Assembly: GCF_008086045.1 (NCBI RefSeq)
Contig: NZ_VSEY01000023.1
Span: forward strand, 124,001-188,000
Source: Nonomuraea sp. PA05
GTDB taxonomy: Bacteria > Actinomycetota > Actinomycetes > Streptosporangiales > Streptosporangiaceae
Direction: 5' to 3'
Length of the DNA: 64,000 nt
The notes beneath the pieces were generated by a model. The model worked only from the letters and a program-made list of their open reading frames with translations. It was not told the DNA's origin and searched no databases. The position numbers and the translations under genes were made by a program. Shown one piece after another: positions 41,944 to 54,100 of this stretch (the stretch's first letter is position 1; every line of letters starts with the position of its first letter).

Positions 41944-43257
41944 TCAGGAATCCTGCTCAGGGGGCGACTCGACGACCTGTCGGCGTTTCACTCTCACCCG
42001 GGCGATACGCCGCCCGTCGAGCTCGGTGACCGTCAGCTCGAAGCCGGAGAACTCCACCCGCTCCCCGGCCGCCGGCACGTGACCCAGCATCGCCATGACG
42101 AAGCCGGCCAGCGTCTCGTACGGGCCGTCCGGCAGGCGGATGCCGGTCTCGGTGGCGAAGTCGTTGAGATTCGTCAGGCCGTCGATCTCGATCTCGCCGG
42201 CGGGCAGGATCACGACGTCCTCCTCGACGTCGTACTCGTCCCTGATGTCGCCGATCAGCTCCTCGACCAGGTCCTCCATGGTCACGATGCCGGCCGTGCC
42301 GCCGTACTCGTCCACCACGATGGCCAGGTGCTGGCCCTCGTCGCGCATCTCGTTCAGCGTGGTGAGCAGGCGCTTGGAGGCGGGCACGAACTTGGCGGCC
42401 CTGATCGGCACCAGCGCGCTGATCGGCTCGGTGCGCCCGGTCAGCTCGGGGTCCAGCAGGTCGCGGACGTGCACGAACCCGATGACCTCGTCGTAGGTGT
42501 CGCGGTAGACGGGGAAACGCGAGTGCGGCAGCGTGGCGGCCAGCCTGGCCGCGTCGCTCAGCGGCGTGTCGGCCTCCATGAACTCGACCTCGGTGCGCGG
42601 CAGCATCACCTCCCTGAGCTGCCGCTTGCCCGCCGCGAACACCTCGGCGATGAGCTTGCGCTCGTCGGCGGTCAGGTCGGTGTGGCCCACCACCATGTCG
42701 CGCAGCTCCTCGGTGGTGACCTCCTCCCTGTCGGCGCCCGGGTTGCCGCCGAGCAGCTTCACCACGCCGTCGGTGGACTTGGACAGCATCCAGATGATCG
42801 GGCGCGACAGGGCTGCGATGCGGTCCAGGAACGGCGCCACGTACAGCGACAGGCCCTCGGCCCGCTGGAGCGCCAGCCGCTTGGGCGCCAGCTCCCCGAG
42901 CACCAGCGACACGTACGAGATGGCCAGCGTGACCAGCACCAGGGCGAGCACGGGGGCCACGGCCACCGGCACGCCCCAGCCCTCCAGCACGGGCACGAGC
43001 TGCGCCGCGAGCCGGTCGGCGCCGAACGCGGCCGACAGCATGGTGGCCACGGTCACGCCGATCTGGACGGCGGACAGGAATCTGTTGGGATCACGGGCCA
43101 GCTTGGCCACCCGCTCACCGCGACGTCCGCGCTGCGAGAGTTTGCGGACCTGGCTTTCGCGCAGGGAGACCATGGCGATTTCTGCGGCGGCGAAGAAGCC
43201 CCCGATCAGGATGAACAGCAGGACCAGGGCGATGTTGGCCGCGACGGTGTCAAACAT
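41944..43257 (-). CDS. CNNM/CorC-HlyC family membrane protein
   Basis: A 437-residue hemolysin-C-like protein. The DUF21/CNNM membrane domain covers residues 1-200 (ALVLLFILIGGFFAAAEIAM, ALVLVTLAISYVSLVLGELA), then a pair of CBS domains (MLPRTEVEFMEADTPLSDAA, HLAIVVDEYGGTAGIVTMED) and a C-terminal CorC_HlyC domain. Relatives are Mg2+ exporters or sensors that bind ATP-Mg in the CBS pair. It is divergent from galE and precedes trpS by 14 bp. Confidence 0.88.
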   Translation of the reverse strand: MFDTVAANIALVLLFILIGGFFAAAEIAMVSLRESQVRKLSQRGRRGERVAKLARDPNRFLSAVQIGVTVATMLSAAFGADRLAAQLVPVLEGWGVPVAVAPVLALVLVTLAISYVSLVLGELAPKRLALQRAEGLSLYVAPFLDRIAALSRPIIWMLSKSTDGVVKLLGGNPGADREEVTTEELRDMVVGHTDLTADERKLIAEVFAAGKRQLREVMLPRTEVEFMEADTPLSDAARLAATLPHSRFPVYRDTYDEVIGFVHVRDLLDPELTGRTEPISALVPIRAAKFVPASKRLLTTLNEMRDEGQHLAIVVDEYGGTAGIVTMEDLVEELIGDIRDEYDVEEDVVILPAGEIEIDGLTNLNDFATETGIRLPDGPYETLAGFVMAMLGHVPAAGERVEFSGFELTVTELDGRRIARVRVKRRQVVESPPEQDS

Positions 43258-43343
43258 GGTGGTTGGCAGCGTACTCGTCGGCTTTCCCGCGTATGCTGAA
43301 CGGCAAGCCTTACAAAATCAAACATATATGAACAGGAGTACAC

Positions 43344-44291
43344 ATGCGGCTACTGGTCACCGGAGGAGCCGGGTACGTCGGCAGTGTGGTCGCCGCGCAG
43401 CTCATCGAGGCCGGACACGAGGTGACCGTACTCGACGACCTGTCAACGGGGCATGAGGACGCCGTGCCGGAGGGCGCCCGTTTCGTCCGTGCCGACATCA
43501 CCGAGGCCGGGCAGGCGCTCGACGGCGTGGAGGCGGTGCTGCACTTCGCGGCCAAGTCGCTGGTGGGCGAGTCGGTCGAGAAGCCCGGCCTCTACTGGGC
43601 CAACAACCTGGGCGGGACGCTGGGGCTGCTCGACGCCATGCGCGACAAGGGCGTGGGACGGATCGTGTTCTCCTCGACGGCGGCCACGTACGGGGAGCCT
43701 GAGCGCTCGCCGATCGAGGAGGGCGACCCGACGCGGCCGACCAACCCCTACGGCGCCACGAAGCTGGCCGTGGACACCGCGCTGAGCGCCTACGCCCGGC
43801 AGCGCGGGCTGGGCGCGGTGAGCCTGCGCTACTTCAACGTGGCCGGCGCCTACGGGCGTTTCCGCGAGCGGCACGCGGTCGAGACCCACCTCATCCCGAA
43901 CGTGCTGAAGGTGGCGACCGGCGAGCGCGAGTCGGTCAGCGTGTTCGGCACCGACTACCCCACGGCCGACGGCACCTGCGTGCGCGACTACATCCACGTC
44001 TCCGACCTGGCCAAGGCCCACCTGCTGGCGCTGGACGCGGTCACGCCCGGCGAGCACCGGGTCTACAACCTGGGCAGCGGCACCGGCTTCTCCGTGCAGG
44101 AGGTGATCTCGGTCTGCCGCGAGGTCACGGGGCACGAGATCCCGGCCGTGGTCGGCGACCGGCGGCCGGGCGATCCGGCGGTGCTGGTGGCCTCGTCCGC
44201 CAGGATCCAGCGTGAGCTGGGCTGGAAGCCCGAGCGGGCGGCGCTGCGCGACATCGTTTCCGACGCCTGGGGAGCGCTTTCTGGGAAATGA
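43344..44291 (+). CDS. galE: UDP-glucose 4-epimerase
   Basis: A 315-residue extended short-chain dehydrogenase interconverting UDP-glucose and UDP-galactose. The NAD site is LVTGGAGYVGS, the catalytic Ser is in VFSSTAATYG, and YxxxK is in NPYGATK. DYIHVSDLAKAHLLAL and GDRRPGDPA match the epimerase pattern. AGGAG lies 8 bp before the ATG. It stands alone, away from other galactose genes, so it more likely serves cell-wall or exopolysaccharide sugar supply than galactose use. Confidence 0.92.
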   Translation: MRLLVTGGAGYVGSVVAAQLIEAGHEVTVLDDLSTGHEDAVPEGARFVRADITEAGQALDGVEAVLHFAAKSLVGESVEKPGLYWANNLGGTLGLLDAMRDKGVGRIVFSSTAATYGEPERSPIEEGDPTRPTNPYGATKLAVDTALSAYARQRGLGAVSLRYFNVAGAYGRFRERHAVETHLIPNVLKVATGERESVSVFGTDYPTADGTCVRDYIHVSDLAKAHLLALDAVTPGEHRVYNLGSGTGFSVQEVISVCREVTGHEIPAVVGDRRPGDPAVLVASSARIQRELGWKPERAALRDIVSDAWGALSGK

Positions 44292-44328
44292 CCATACGGA
44301 GCGGGAATGTGTGCTGTGATACCGAAAT

Positions 44329-44481
44329 GTGAGGAGCTTTTCACCAAGGGTCACGAAGCTGATCTTCGGTGCCCTCATCATGGTCTGCAGCGCCCTGGCC
44401 GCGGCAGGCGTCGTCTTCGCCACCCCGCCGCCCGCTCCGGCCACCGAGCCGGCGTCCTGCCCCGAAGTCGTGCCGCCGTGA
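44329..44481 (+). CDS. tiny predicted secreted or membrane peptide
   Basis: A 50-codon ORF starting GTG at 44329. It encodes a basic start (RSFSPRVTK), one hydrophobic segment (LIFGALIMVCSALAAAGVVF) and a short Pro/Ala-rich tail with a single Cys (ATEPASCPEVVPP). This is the classic layout of a signal peptide or single-pass micropeptide. It lies 37 bp after galE and just before a strong hairpin. There is no clear ribosome site. I do not recognise a family. Confidence 0.5.
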   Translation: MRSFSPRVTKLIFGALIMVCSALAAAGVVFATPPPAPATEPASCPEVVPP

Positions 44482-44489
44482 CGAACGCG

Positions 44490-44522
44490 GAACGCGCGCC
44501 CCACGGCCGGGGGCGCGCGTTC
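44490..44522. terminator. 13-bp perfect hairpin between convergent units
   Basis: GAACGCGCGCCCC (44490-44502) pairs with GGGGCGCGCGTTC (44510-44522), 7-nt loop. It separates the galE/small-peptide unit from mdh and probably stops both. Confidence 0.85.
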
Positions 44523-44534
44523 TGAACAAGCAGC

Positions 44535-45521
44535 TCAGATGAGGCCCAGGTCCTTGACCGCCTGGCGCTCCTCGGCCAGCTCGGCCACGCTGGCGTCGAT
44601 GCGCTCGCGGGAGAAGGCGTCGATCTCCAGGCCCTGGATGATCTCGAACTTGCCACCCGCCGCACGCACCGGGAACGACGAGATGAGGCCCTCCGGCACG
44701 CCGTAGGAGCCGTCGGAGACCACGGCGGCCGAGGTCCACTCGGTGCCGTTGACCCAGTCGTAGACGTGGTCGATCGCGGCGTTGGCGGCCGAGGCGGCCG
44801 AGGACGCGCCACGGGCGTCGATGATGGCGGCGCCACGCTTGGCCACCGTCGGGATGAACGTGTCCTTCAGCCACTCGGACTCGACCTGCTCGGCCGCGAC
44901 CTTGCCGCCCACCTCGGCGTGGAACAGGTCCGGGTACTGCGTGGCGGAGTGGTTGCCCCAGATCGTCATGTTCCTGATCTCGGAGACGGGGACCTGCAGC
45001 TTGGCGGCGAGCTGCGACAGCGCGCGGTTGTGGTCGAGCCTGGTCATCGCGGTGAAGCGGTCGGCCGGCACGTCGGGCGCGTTCTGCTGGGCGATCAGCG
45101 CGTTGGTGTTGGCCGGGTTGCCCACGACCAGGATCTTGATGTCGTCGGCGGCGTGGTCGTTGATGGCCTTGCCCTGCGGGCCGAAGATGCCGCCGTTGGC
45201 GCCGAGCAGGTCGCCGCGCTCCATGCCGGCCTTACGCGGCATCGCGCCGACCAGCAGGCCGACGTTGGCGCCGGCGAAGGCGACGTTCGGGTCGTCGGTG
45301 ATCTCGATGCCGGACAGCAGCGGGAACGCGCAGTCGTCCAGCTCCATCGCGGTGCCCTCGGCCGCCTTGACCGCCTGCGGGACCTCGAGCAGGCTGAGCT
45401 TGACCGGCACGTCGGCGCCGAGAAGCTGCCCCGACGCGATGCGGAACAGCAATGCGTAGCCGATCTGGCCGGCGGCTCCGGTGACGGTCACCTTGACGGG
45501 CACAGTGGCTGACGACGCCAT
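44535..45521 (-). CDS. mdh: malate dehydrogenase
   Basis: A 328-residue NAD-dependent malate dehydrogenase of the TCA cycle, of the type with 325-330 residues. The NAD loop is TGAAGQIGYALLFRIASG, the substrate loop has GAMPRKAGMERGDLL, the catalytic Asp is in TRLDHNRALSQLA and the His in IWGNHSATQYPD. The gene is monocistronic: a strong hairpin follows it and the kinase gene ends upstream. Together with icd and citrate synthase 12-14 kb away it marks a central-metabolism region. Confidence 0.95.
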   Translation of the reverse strand: MASSATVPVKVTVTGAAGQIGYALLFRIASGQLLGADVPVKLSLLEVPQAVKAAEGTAMELDDCAFPLLSGIEITDDPNVAFAGANVGLLVGAMPRKAGMERGDLLGANGGIFGPQGKAINDHAADDIKILVVGNPANTNALIAQQNAPDVPADRFTAMTRLDHNRALSQLAAKLQVPVSEIRNMTIWGNHSATQYPDLFHAEVGGKVAAEQVESEWLKDTFIPTVAKRGAAIIDARGASSAASAANAAIDHVYDWVNGTEWTSAAVVSDGSYGVPEGLISSFPVRAAGGKFEIIQGLEIDAFSRERIDASVAELAEERQAVKDLGLI

Positions 45522-45579
45522 GGCCTTCCCCTAACTCCCAGCACGATTCGTTGACGCCTGGGATGTTACCCGCTCGTCA

Positions 45580-47730
<2,151 letters not shown>

Positions 47731-47882
47731 TCGTCATCCCCACGTGTACAGAACCCCATCGACGCAAACTTTACGACGCTCGGCTACTTCTGAGGGATCG
47801 GTTAAGGTTTGGCTACATCACGGCTTCGTGTCTTTCGTGCGGCAGCTTGCTTCCTCACCCCGTTCGGGGAAGCCTCAGGATC

Positions 47883-49010
47883 ATGGATCGCCCCTATGAC
47901 ATCGTGCTGTTCGGCGCCAGCGGGTTCACCGGCGCGCTGACGGCCGCCTACCTCGCCAGGGCCGCCGGCCCCGGCACCCGCTGGGCGCTGGCCGGACGCG
48001 ACAGGGCCAAGCTGGAGCGCCTCGGGCTCGACGTGCCGGTCCTGACCGCCGACGCCACCGACGCGGCCTCGCTCGCCGCGCTCGCCCGCCAGACGCGCGT
48101 GCTGGCCACCACGGTCGGCCCGTACGTGCTGCACGGTGAGCCCCTCGTCGCCGCCTGCGCCGACGCCGGCACCCACTACCTCGACCTCACGGGCGAGCAG
48201 GAGTTCGTGGACCGCGTCTACGTGCACTACCACGAGCGGGCCGTCAGGAGCGGCGCCAAGCTGGTGCACGCCTGCGGCTTCGACTCCATCCCGTTCGACC
48301 TCGGCGTCCTCCACACGGTCAGCCGGCTCCCCGAGGGCGAGCCGCTGAAGATCAGCGGCTTCCTGCGGGTCAACGGGCGCCCCTCGGCCGGCACGGCGGC
48401 CAGTGTGCTGACCATCATGGGCCGCGCCCGCCAGGCCGTCGCCCAGGGCACCCAGCGCCGCTCCGCCGAGCCCAGGCCCAAGGGCCGCAGGGTCAGCTCG
48501 CTGCCGGGCGGCCTGCGTTACGTGGGCGGCTGGGCGCTGCCCATGCCCAGCGTCGACCCGCACATCGTCGGCTACTCCGCCCGCCTGCTCGATCGCTACG
48601 GCCCCGACTTCACCTACCGCCAGCACTACGCCGTGCGCACCCTGCCGAAGGCCCTGGCCACGGTGGCGGGCGCGGGCGCGTTCGCGGCGCTCGCCCAGAT
48701 CCCGCCGGCGCGCCGCTGGATGCAGGGGCGGGTGCGGCCCGGCGAGGGGCCGTCACCCGCGCGGCGGGCCAGGAGCTGGTTCAAGGTCACGTTCCTGGGC
48801 GAGGGCGGGGGCGAGCGCGTGGTCACGGAGGTGTCCGGGGGTGACCCCGGCTACGACGAGACCGCCAAGATGCTCGCGGAGTCGGCGCTGTGCCTGGCCT
48901 TCGACGACGTCCCTGACCGGGCGGGGCAGCTCACCACGGCCTCGGCCATGGGGCAGCCCCTCATCGACCGGCTGCACCGCGCGGGTATCAGGTTCATCAG
49001 GAAATCCTGA
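47883..49010 (+). CDS. saccharopine dehydrogenase-like / trans-acting enoyl reductase family protein
   Basis: A 375-residue protein with an N-terminal NAD(P)-binding fold (DIVLFGASGFTGALTAAYL). The next signatures are TTVGPYVLHGEPLVAACADA, THYLDLTGEQEF and HACGFDSIPFDLGV, which are typical of the mycobacterial trans-acting enoyl reductase group (Rv2449c/Rv2953-like). ATG 47883 is preferred to the longer frame from 47847. Those relatives act on polyketide lipids, but most members have no known substrate. It is divergent from the receptor kinase gene. Confidence 0.83.
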   Translation: MDRPYDIVLFGASGFTGALTAAYLARAAGPGTRWALAGRDRAKLERLGLDVPVLTADATDAASLAALARQTRVLATTVGPYVLHGEPLVAACADAGTHYLDLTGEQEFVDRVYVHYHERAVRSGAKLVHACGFDSIPFDLGVLHTVSRLPEGEPLKISGFLRVNGRPSAGTAASVLTIMGRARQAVAQGTQRRSAEPRPKGRRVSSLPGGLRYVGGWALPMPSVDPHIVGYSARLLDRYGPDFTYRQHYAVRTLPKALATVAGAGAFAALAQIPPARRWMQGRVRPGEGPSPARRARSWFKVTFLGEGGGERVVTEVSGGDPGYDETAKMLAESALCLAFDDVPDRAGQLTTASAMGQPLIDRLHRAGIRFIRKS

Positions 49011-49080
49011 TTCCGGCCTGGCACCCCAGATCACAAGATCGCTAACCTGGCCTCCCCTCTCCTGAGAGGAGCGCTCCAGC

Positions 49081-50022
49081 ATGCGCCGATCCAGCACGGT
49101 GGCAGTGGTTCTCCTCGCCATGGCCCTCAGCTCGTGCAGCGCCCCGGCCACCACCGCCGCTGCCGGGCCCACCACCCCCAGCCCCACGCTCGGTCCATGG
49201 GATCATCCGCGCACGGAGTTCGTCGTCCACTACGCGCTGCCCAAGAAGGACGGCTGCCGCGCCGACCTCGAAGCCTGGCCGCCTCCTGGCACGGCCACGT
49301 GCGTGGGCTGGCAGCTTCACCTGATCGCCAAGGAGGGCGTCCACGCGGGCGAGCTGGGCGGCAAGGCATGCGACCTGAACGACTGCAGGTCCGGCAACGT
49401 CATCCCCGACGCCGTGTCGGGGGTCAGCACGGGGCCGGGGGCGTCGCGCTCGGTGACCATGGCCGTCAGCGCGGACGGCCGGCGAGTGGCCTACCTCAGC
49501 GCCGTCGAGCGCCGCTTCGTCGGCGTCGACCTGCGCAAGAAGCTCAAGCGCCACCTCTCGCCCGTCCTGACCCCGGACGAGATGACGAAGACCTCGATCC
49601 TGGCCGACGGCGACACCTTCACCGTCTGGTACGGCGCCAAGGGCCTGCGCACCGACTTCACCACGGGCAGGACCACGCCACGCCCCGAGCCGAAGGAGGA
49701 GTGGGGCTACGACGCCTCACCCAGCGGCGAGCGCGACGCCGGCGTGAACGACGAGGCGTCCAGGAACGGCACCCTGGAGTTCCGTGACACCGCCACCAGG
49801 CGCGTGACCAGGCGACTCGTGCTCCCAGGTCTCGGCGGTGCCACCGACTCGTCCGTCATGGAGTGGCGCGGGAACGACGAGATCCTCCTGAAGATGGAAA
49901 GCGCCGAAGGCGGCGACCATCTCGGCTGGTTCCTCGTCAGCGCCACCTCCGGCGGGCTGCGCCGCCTGCCCGGGTTGCCGGCCGGCGACGAGACCGTCGT
50001 CGGCGCGCCCCGCCCTCAGTAG
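49081..50022 (+). CDS. lipoprotein with propeller-like domain
   Basis: A 313-residue predicted lipoprotein. The signal peptide ends in a lipobox (LLAMALSSC) at residue 19, followed by a Thr/Pro-rich linker. The rest is beta-rich with an SADGRRVAYLS motif and Cys residues in CRADLEAWPPPGTATC and CDLNDC that may form disulfides. The motif also occurs in the outer domain of the 14.8-kb protein (SQDGRRIAYRQL), so the two may be distant relatives. The 3' end overlaps the deacetylase gene by 7 bp. Function unknown. Confidence 0.7.
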   Translation: MRRSSTVAVVLLAMALSSCSAPATTAAAGPTTPSPTLGPWDHPRTEFVVHYALPKKDGCRADLEAWPPPGTATCVGWQLHLIAKEGVHAGELGGKACDLNDCRSGNVIPDAVSGVSTGPGASRSVTMAVSADGRRVAYLSAVERRFVGVDLRKKLKRHLSPVLTPDEMTKTSILADGDTFTVWYGAKGLRTDFTTGRTTPRPEPKEEWGYDASPSGERDAGVNDEASRNGTLEFRDTATRRVTRRLVLPGLGGATDSSVMEWRGNDEILLKMESAEGGDHLGWFLVSATSGGLRRLPGLPAGDETVVGAPRPQ

Positions 50023-51044
50023 GGCAGGCTCCACGTGGTGAAGGACTTGCGCAGGTACGGAGCCTTGTACTTCGGATAGGCCACCGTGCGCGGATCCCCG
50101 TCCGAGGTGTAGCGCATGTCCGGGTTCTTCTTCAGCCAGTCGAGCCAGGCGTGCGAGCAGAACTGCGCGCAGTCGCCCTTCTTGTCCATGGCCTTGATCC
50201 GCGGGATCCCGGCCGCGTCGAAGGACTTGCTGAACGGCGCCGGCGCGGGCGTGTACCCGGCCAGGAAGGCGCCCTGGTGGTTGTAGAGCTTGCCGCGCAT
50301 CGCCCAGTCCTTCTTGTTCGGCTGGTTGCCGTACGGCAGGGCGATCGTGGTCGGCTTGGTGTAGGACAAGGAGTTGATCTGCGCGGCGATCTTGCCGATC
50401 TGGTCCTCGACCTCCTTGTGCGAGCGGCCACGCAGGTTGAGGTGGTCGCTGGTGTGGTTGCCGATCTCGTGGCCGTTGTCCTTGAGCCAGAGCAGCATCT
50501 GCGCCTGCTCCTCGCGCACGGTCTTGCCGAACATGTCGCGCGTCACGTAGAAGGTGCCCTTGGGCTTCCAGCCCGGGTGCGCGTCGGCGACCTCCTTCAT
50601 GATCGCCACCGCGGTGTCCTTCTGCGGCTCTCCCATCTGGTTCAGCGTGAGCTGCGAGGGCGAGGAGTCGTCGAAGGTCAGCACCACCGGGTGCTTGCCC
50701 GCCGGGATGTCGATCTTCCCGGCCACCATCTCGGCGGCCGTGATCGGCACGTAGTCCTCCTTGACCAGCCGCTCCAGGTCGGCCTTGAACTGCTGCGGCG
50801 ACCTGTCGTCCGTCGTCTGCGGCTTCGGCACGATCCGGTGGAACATCAGCACCGGGATCTGGCCGAGCTCGTTCGCCCGCACCTGGGCGGCTTGCTTGAC
50901 CTTGGCGGCCTTGGTCGCCTTGAGCTTGGCGGCGGCGTCCACCTTGGTCTCGGCCAGCTTGGTGGTGTCCGGCTGAGAGTCGCAGCCGGTCAGGATCGCG
51001 GCGGCGGTGAGCGCCCCCAGCCCACTCAACATTCTCAGTCGCAT
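50016..51044 (-). CDS. polysaccharide deacetylase-family lipoprotein
   Basis: A 342-residue lipoprotein (lipobox TAAAILTGC) with an Ala/Lys-rich helical linker at about 28-55 and a NodB-type carbohydrate esterase 4 domain. Motif 1 is VVLTFDDSS, motif 2 is GHEIGNHTSDH with the metal His pair, and later LPYG is motif 3. It would remove acetyl groups from peptidoglycan or another surface polysaccharide. The third motif lacks the usual Arg (RPPYG in active enzymes), so activity is uncertain. Confidence 0.83.
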   Translation of the reverse strand: MRLRMLSGLGALTAAAILTGCDSQPDTTKLAETKVDAAAKLKATKAAKVKQAAQVRANELGQIPVLMFHRIVPKPQTTDDRSPQQFKADLERLVKEDYVPITAAEMVAGKIDIPAGKHPVVLTFDDSSPSQLTLNQMGEPQKDTAVAIMKEVADAHPGWKPKGTFYVTRDMFGKTVREEQAQMLLWLKDNGHEIGNHTSDHLNLRGRSHKEVEDQIGKIAAQINSLSYTKPTTIALPYGNQPNKKDWAMRGKLYNHQGAFLAGYTPAPAPFSKSFDAAGIPRIKAMDKKGDCAQFCSHAWLDWLKKNPDMRYTSDGDPRTVAYPKYKAPYLRKSFTTWSLPY

Positions 51045-51134
51045 CCGAACCCCCCGAAACGCGTACGACTGTCTTGAGCTGCCTCATACCCACGTGATCA
51101 ACAGCGCCACGCCGCCGTACGCGTCAAGACATGG

Positions 51135-51159
51135 AAAAGGGCCGCACAGGGGCGGCCCT
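51135..51159 (-). terminator. rho-independent terminator of the carboxylase gene
   Basis: AGGGCCGC (51138-51145) pairs with GCGGCCCT (51152-51159), 6-nt loop. On the minus strand UUUU follows. It lies 15 bp after the stop of the carboxylase gene. Confidence 0.85.
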
Positions 51160-51173
51160 CGTCCTGGGGGTCA

Positions 51174-54100
51174 CTACTTCAGGCGCGCCTCGATGGCCTC
51201 GATGACGCGCGGGCGCAGCTCGGCCGCGCCGATGACGGCGTCCACGGAGCCGACCTCGACCGCGCGCCGGATGTTGTGCACCCGGTCGAACTCCGCGGCC
51301 ACCTCGCCGAGCTTCTCCGCCCGTACGGACGCGCGCAGCTCGTCCAGCTCGGCGGTCAGCGCGGCGCGGTCGGCACCGGCGGCGGCCGCGACGCGCGCCT
51401 CCAGGCCCTGTACGCGCCCGTCGGCCGCGGTCCTGGCGTTGACCTCGCCGGAGAAGACGACCGCGGCGGCGGGGGCACCACCGAGCACGGAGGCGAACGA
51501 GCCCTCCAGCGCCAGCACGGTCATGTTCGGGTTGAGCGCCTTGGAGAACACCACGAACGCGCCACCGTGGTACCGCGAGATCACGCAGAACACGATGGGC
51601 CCGCGGAAGTTCACGATGGCCCGGCCGATCTCGGCGCCGTACTCGAGCTGGAGCTTGCGCATCGACTCCGGCGAGCCGTCGAAGCCGGACAGGTTCGCCA
51701 GCACCACCAGCGGCCGGTTGCCGCTGGCCGCGTTGATCGCCCGCGCGGCCTTCTTCGACGAGCGGGGGAACAGCGTGCCCGCGGTGTAGGTGTCGGGGCC
51801 GTCCGTGGGAGGGAAGCCGCGCCGCGGCACCGAGCGCGACTCGATGCCGAGCAGGCACACCGGCATGCCGCCGAGGTGCACGTCCTGCACCACCGCGGTC
51901 TCCGCGTCGGCCATGCCCGCCCAGCGCTCCAGCACCGGGTGGTCCTGGTCGGACAGCGCCCGCATCACCGTGCGGATGTCGAACGGCTTCTTGCGGTCGG
52001 GGTTGGCCGTGCTGGAGAAGATCTCGCCGACCGTGGTGAAGTCGCTGCCCTCCACGACGTGCGGGAAGTCGGAGACGTCACGGTCGATCGGGTCGTTCGT
52101 CCTGGCCCGTCGCGGCCCCTGCTCGCCCGGGGCGACGTAGGTGTGGTCGTAGTGCGACATGAGCACGTCGCGGGCGGCGGACAGGTTCGGCGCCCAGTAC
52201 TGGGCCTGCCCGTTCGGGCCCATCACGCGGTCGTAGCCGCCGATGCCGAAGTTGTCCTCGGCCGAGACGCCGCCGGAGAAGTCGAGCGACTGCTTGCCGG
52301 TGAGCACCATCGCCGAGTCGGGCGTCATGACGAGGATGCCCTTGGTGTGCATGAGCATCGTCGCCTCGGCGTTCCAGTACGGCTGCGCGCCGACGTTGAT
52401 GCCCGCGACCACGATGTTGATCTCGCCGCCGTCCTGGGTGAACTCCACGATGCGCTTGAGCGCGGCGGCCACCCAGTCCATGTTCTCGGTGCCCGACTCC
52501 ATGGAGATCCGGGCGCCGGCCGACAGCGCGTACCACTCCAGCGGCACCCGCATCCGCTCGGCCAGGTCGAGTGCGGCGATCACGCGGCGGCACTCGGGCT
52601 CCGACAGCGCGCCGAGGGACTTGGTCGGGTCGCCGAGCAGCACGACCCTGGTGATGCCCTCGGGGTGGAGCCTGGTCCGCGTGGTGACCACGCCGGCGAC
52701 GAGCGCCGCGGTGTTGCGGCCCTTGGGCCGATCGACCGGCACCAGCGTGTGGTCCGCGTCGAGGTCGTGCTCGGCGAAGTCGCCGAGCACGCCGGTCAGC
52801 TCGTACGGGTAGACGGTGTTGCGGCTGCTGGCGCGCAGCACCTTCTGCCGGTAGTCGTCGAGCGGCTCGATCGGCTCGTCCGACGGCTGGCTGATCGTCA
52901 GCTTGGGCGCGCCGGTGGCGTCGAGCGAGATGCGCACGGCGACCTTGGTCAGCGCGCCGGTCTCCGGGTCGCGCTGCCGGGCGATGAACAGCGTCTCCTC
53001 CAGGCCCGCGCCCGCCGTGGTCGGCAGCACGCGCCTGGCGAGCATCTCCATCTCGGCGCGGGTGAGGTTGCTGGGCGGCCAGACGTAGATCACGATCCGG
53101 TTGGTGTTGAGCCGCTTCTTGGACGGCCTGCGGGCCTGCGCGCGGCGGATCGAGTCGACGCAGGCGGCGATGATGTCCTCGGCCGTGGGCAGCGCGACGA
53201 GCCTGCCGTCGTGCTCGCGCAGCTCGGTCAGGTCGCGGACCTGCGCGAAGGCGATGAGCCTGTCGTCGGACGGGTTCTCCCTGGCCACGCACTGGAAGAG
53301 GTAGACCTCCTCGTCCGACGACGGGAGCCGGGTGAGGTCGAACTTGTTCAGCCGCTCCAGTTGCATGCGCTCGGCGATGTACGGGTGCAGGCCGCGGATC
53401 AGCCGCTCCTCCGCCATCCCCTCGGGCGACGGGCGGAAGGTGAAGTGGTGGTGCATGACCGCCCCGCCACGGCCCGCGACGGTGGTGGTGATCCTGCGGA
53501 CCTGCTCGGGCAGCGGGTGCGCGGCGATGACCTCGTGCAGGGCTGCCGCCGCCGCGTCCGGGTCCTCGGGCTGGCCCTCCCAGACGAGGTAGATGTCGGC
53601 GTCCACGACGTCCTCGCGGGCGCCGGTCAGCTCCGCCAGGCCGCGCAGCGCGCCGCCCAGGGCGTCGAAGCCGACGGCGGAGGAGACGACGCACGAGCCC
53701 GCGCGCTCGGCGATCAGGAACGTGCAGCCCGCGACCTCGCTGGTGCGAACGGCGATGAGCGGCTTGTTGCCGTAGTACCGCCGGGTCAGCACCTCCAGCA
53801 TGACCGCGTTGTCCAGGTTCTCGCGGACCAGGCGCTGGCCGAGCAGCCGCACCAGCGGCTCGGTGCTGCGGACCATCTCGGCGACGCGCTCGGCGCGGTC
53901 GGGCGCGCCGGGGTGCGCGTCGAGGTGGCGCAGGTGCTTGCGGACGCCGGCGTAGACGCGGGCGCGGTTGCGGCGCAGCAGCGGCTGGCCGAACCAGGCG
54001 AACACCACGCCGCGCGCGAGGTCGGAGATGACGGGGAAGCGGACCTGGGTCGCGGCCAGCAGCCGCTCCAGCACCAGGCCTGCGGGCTCGCGCAGCGCCT

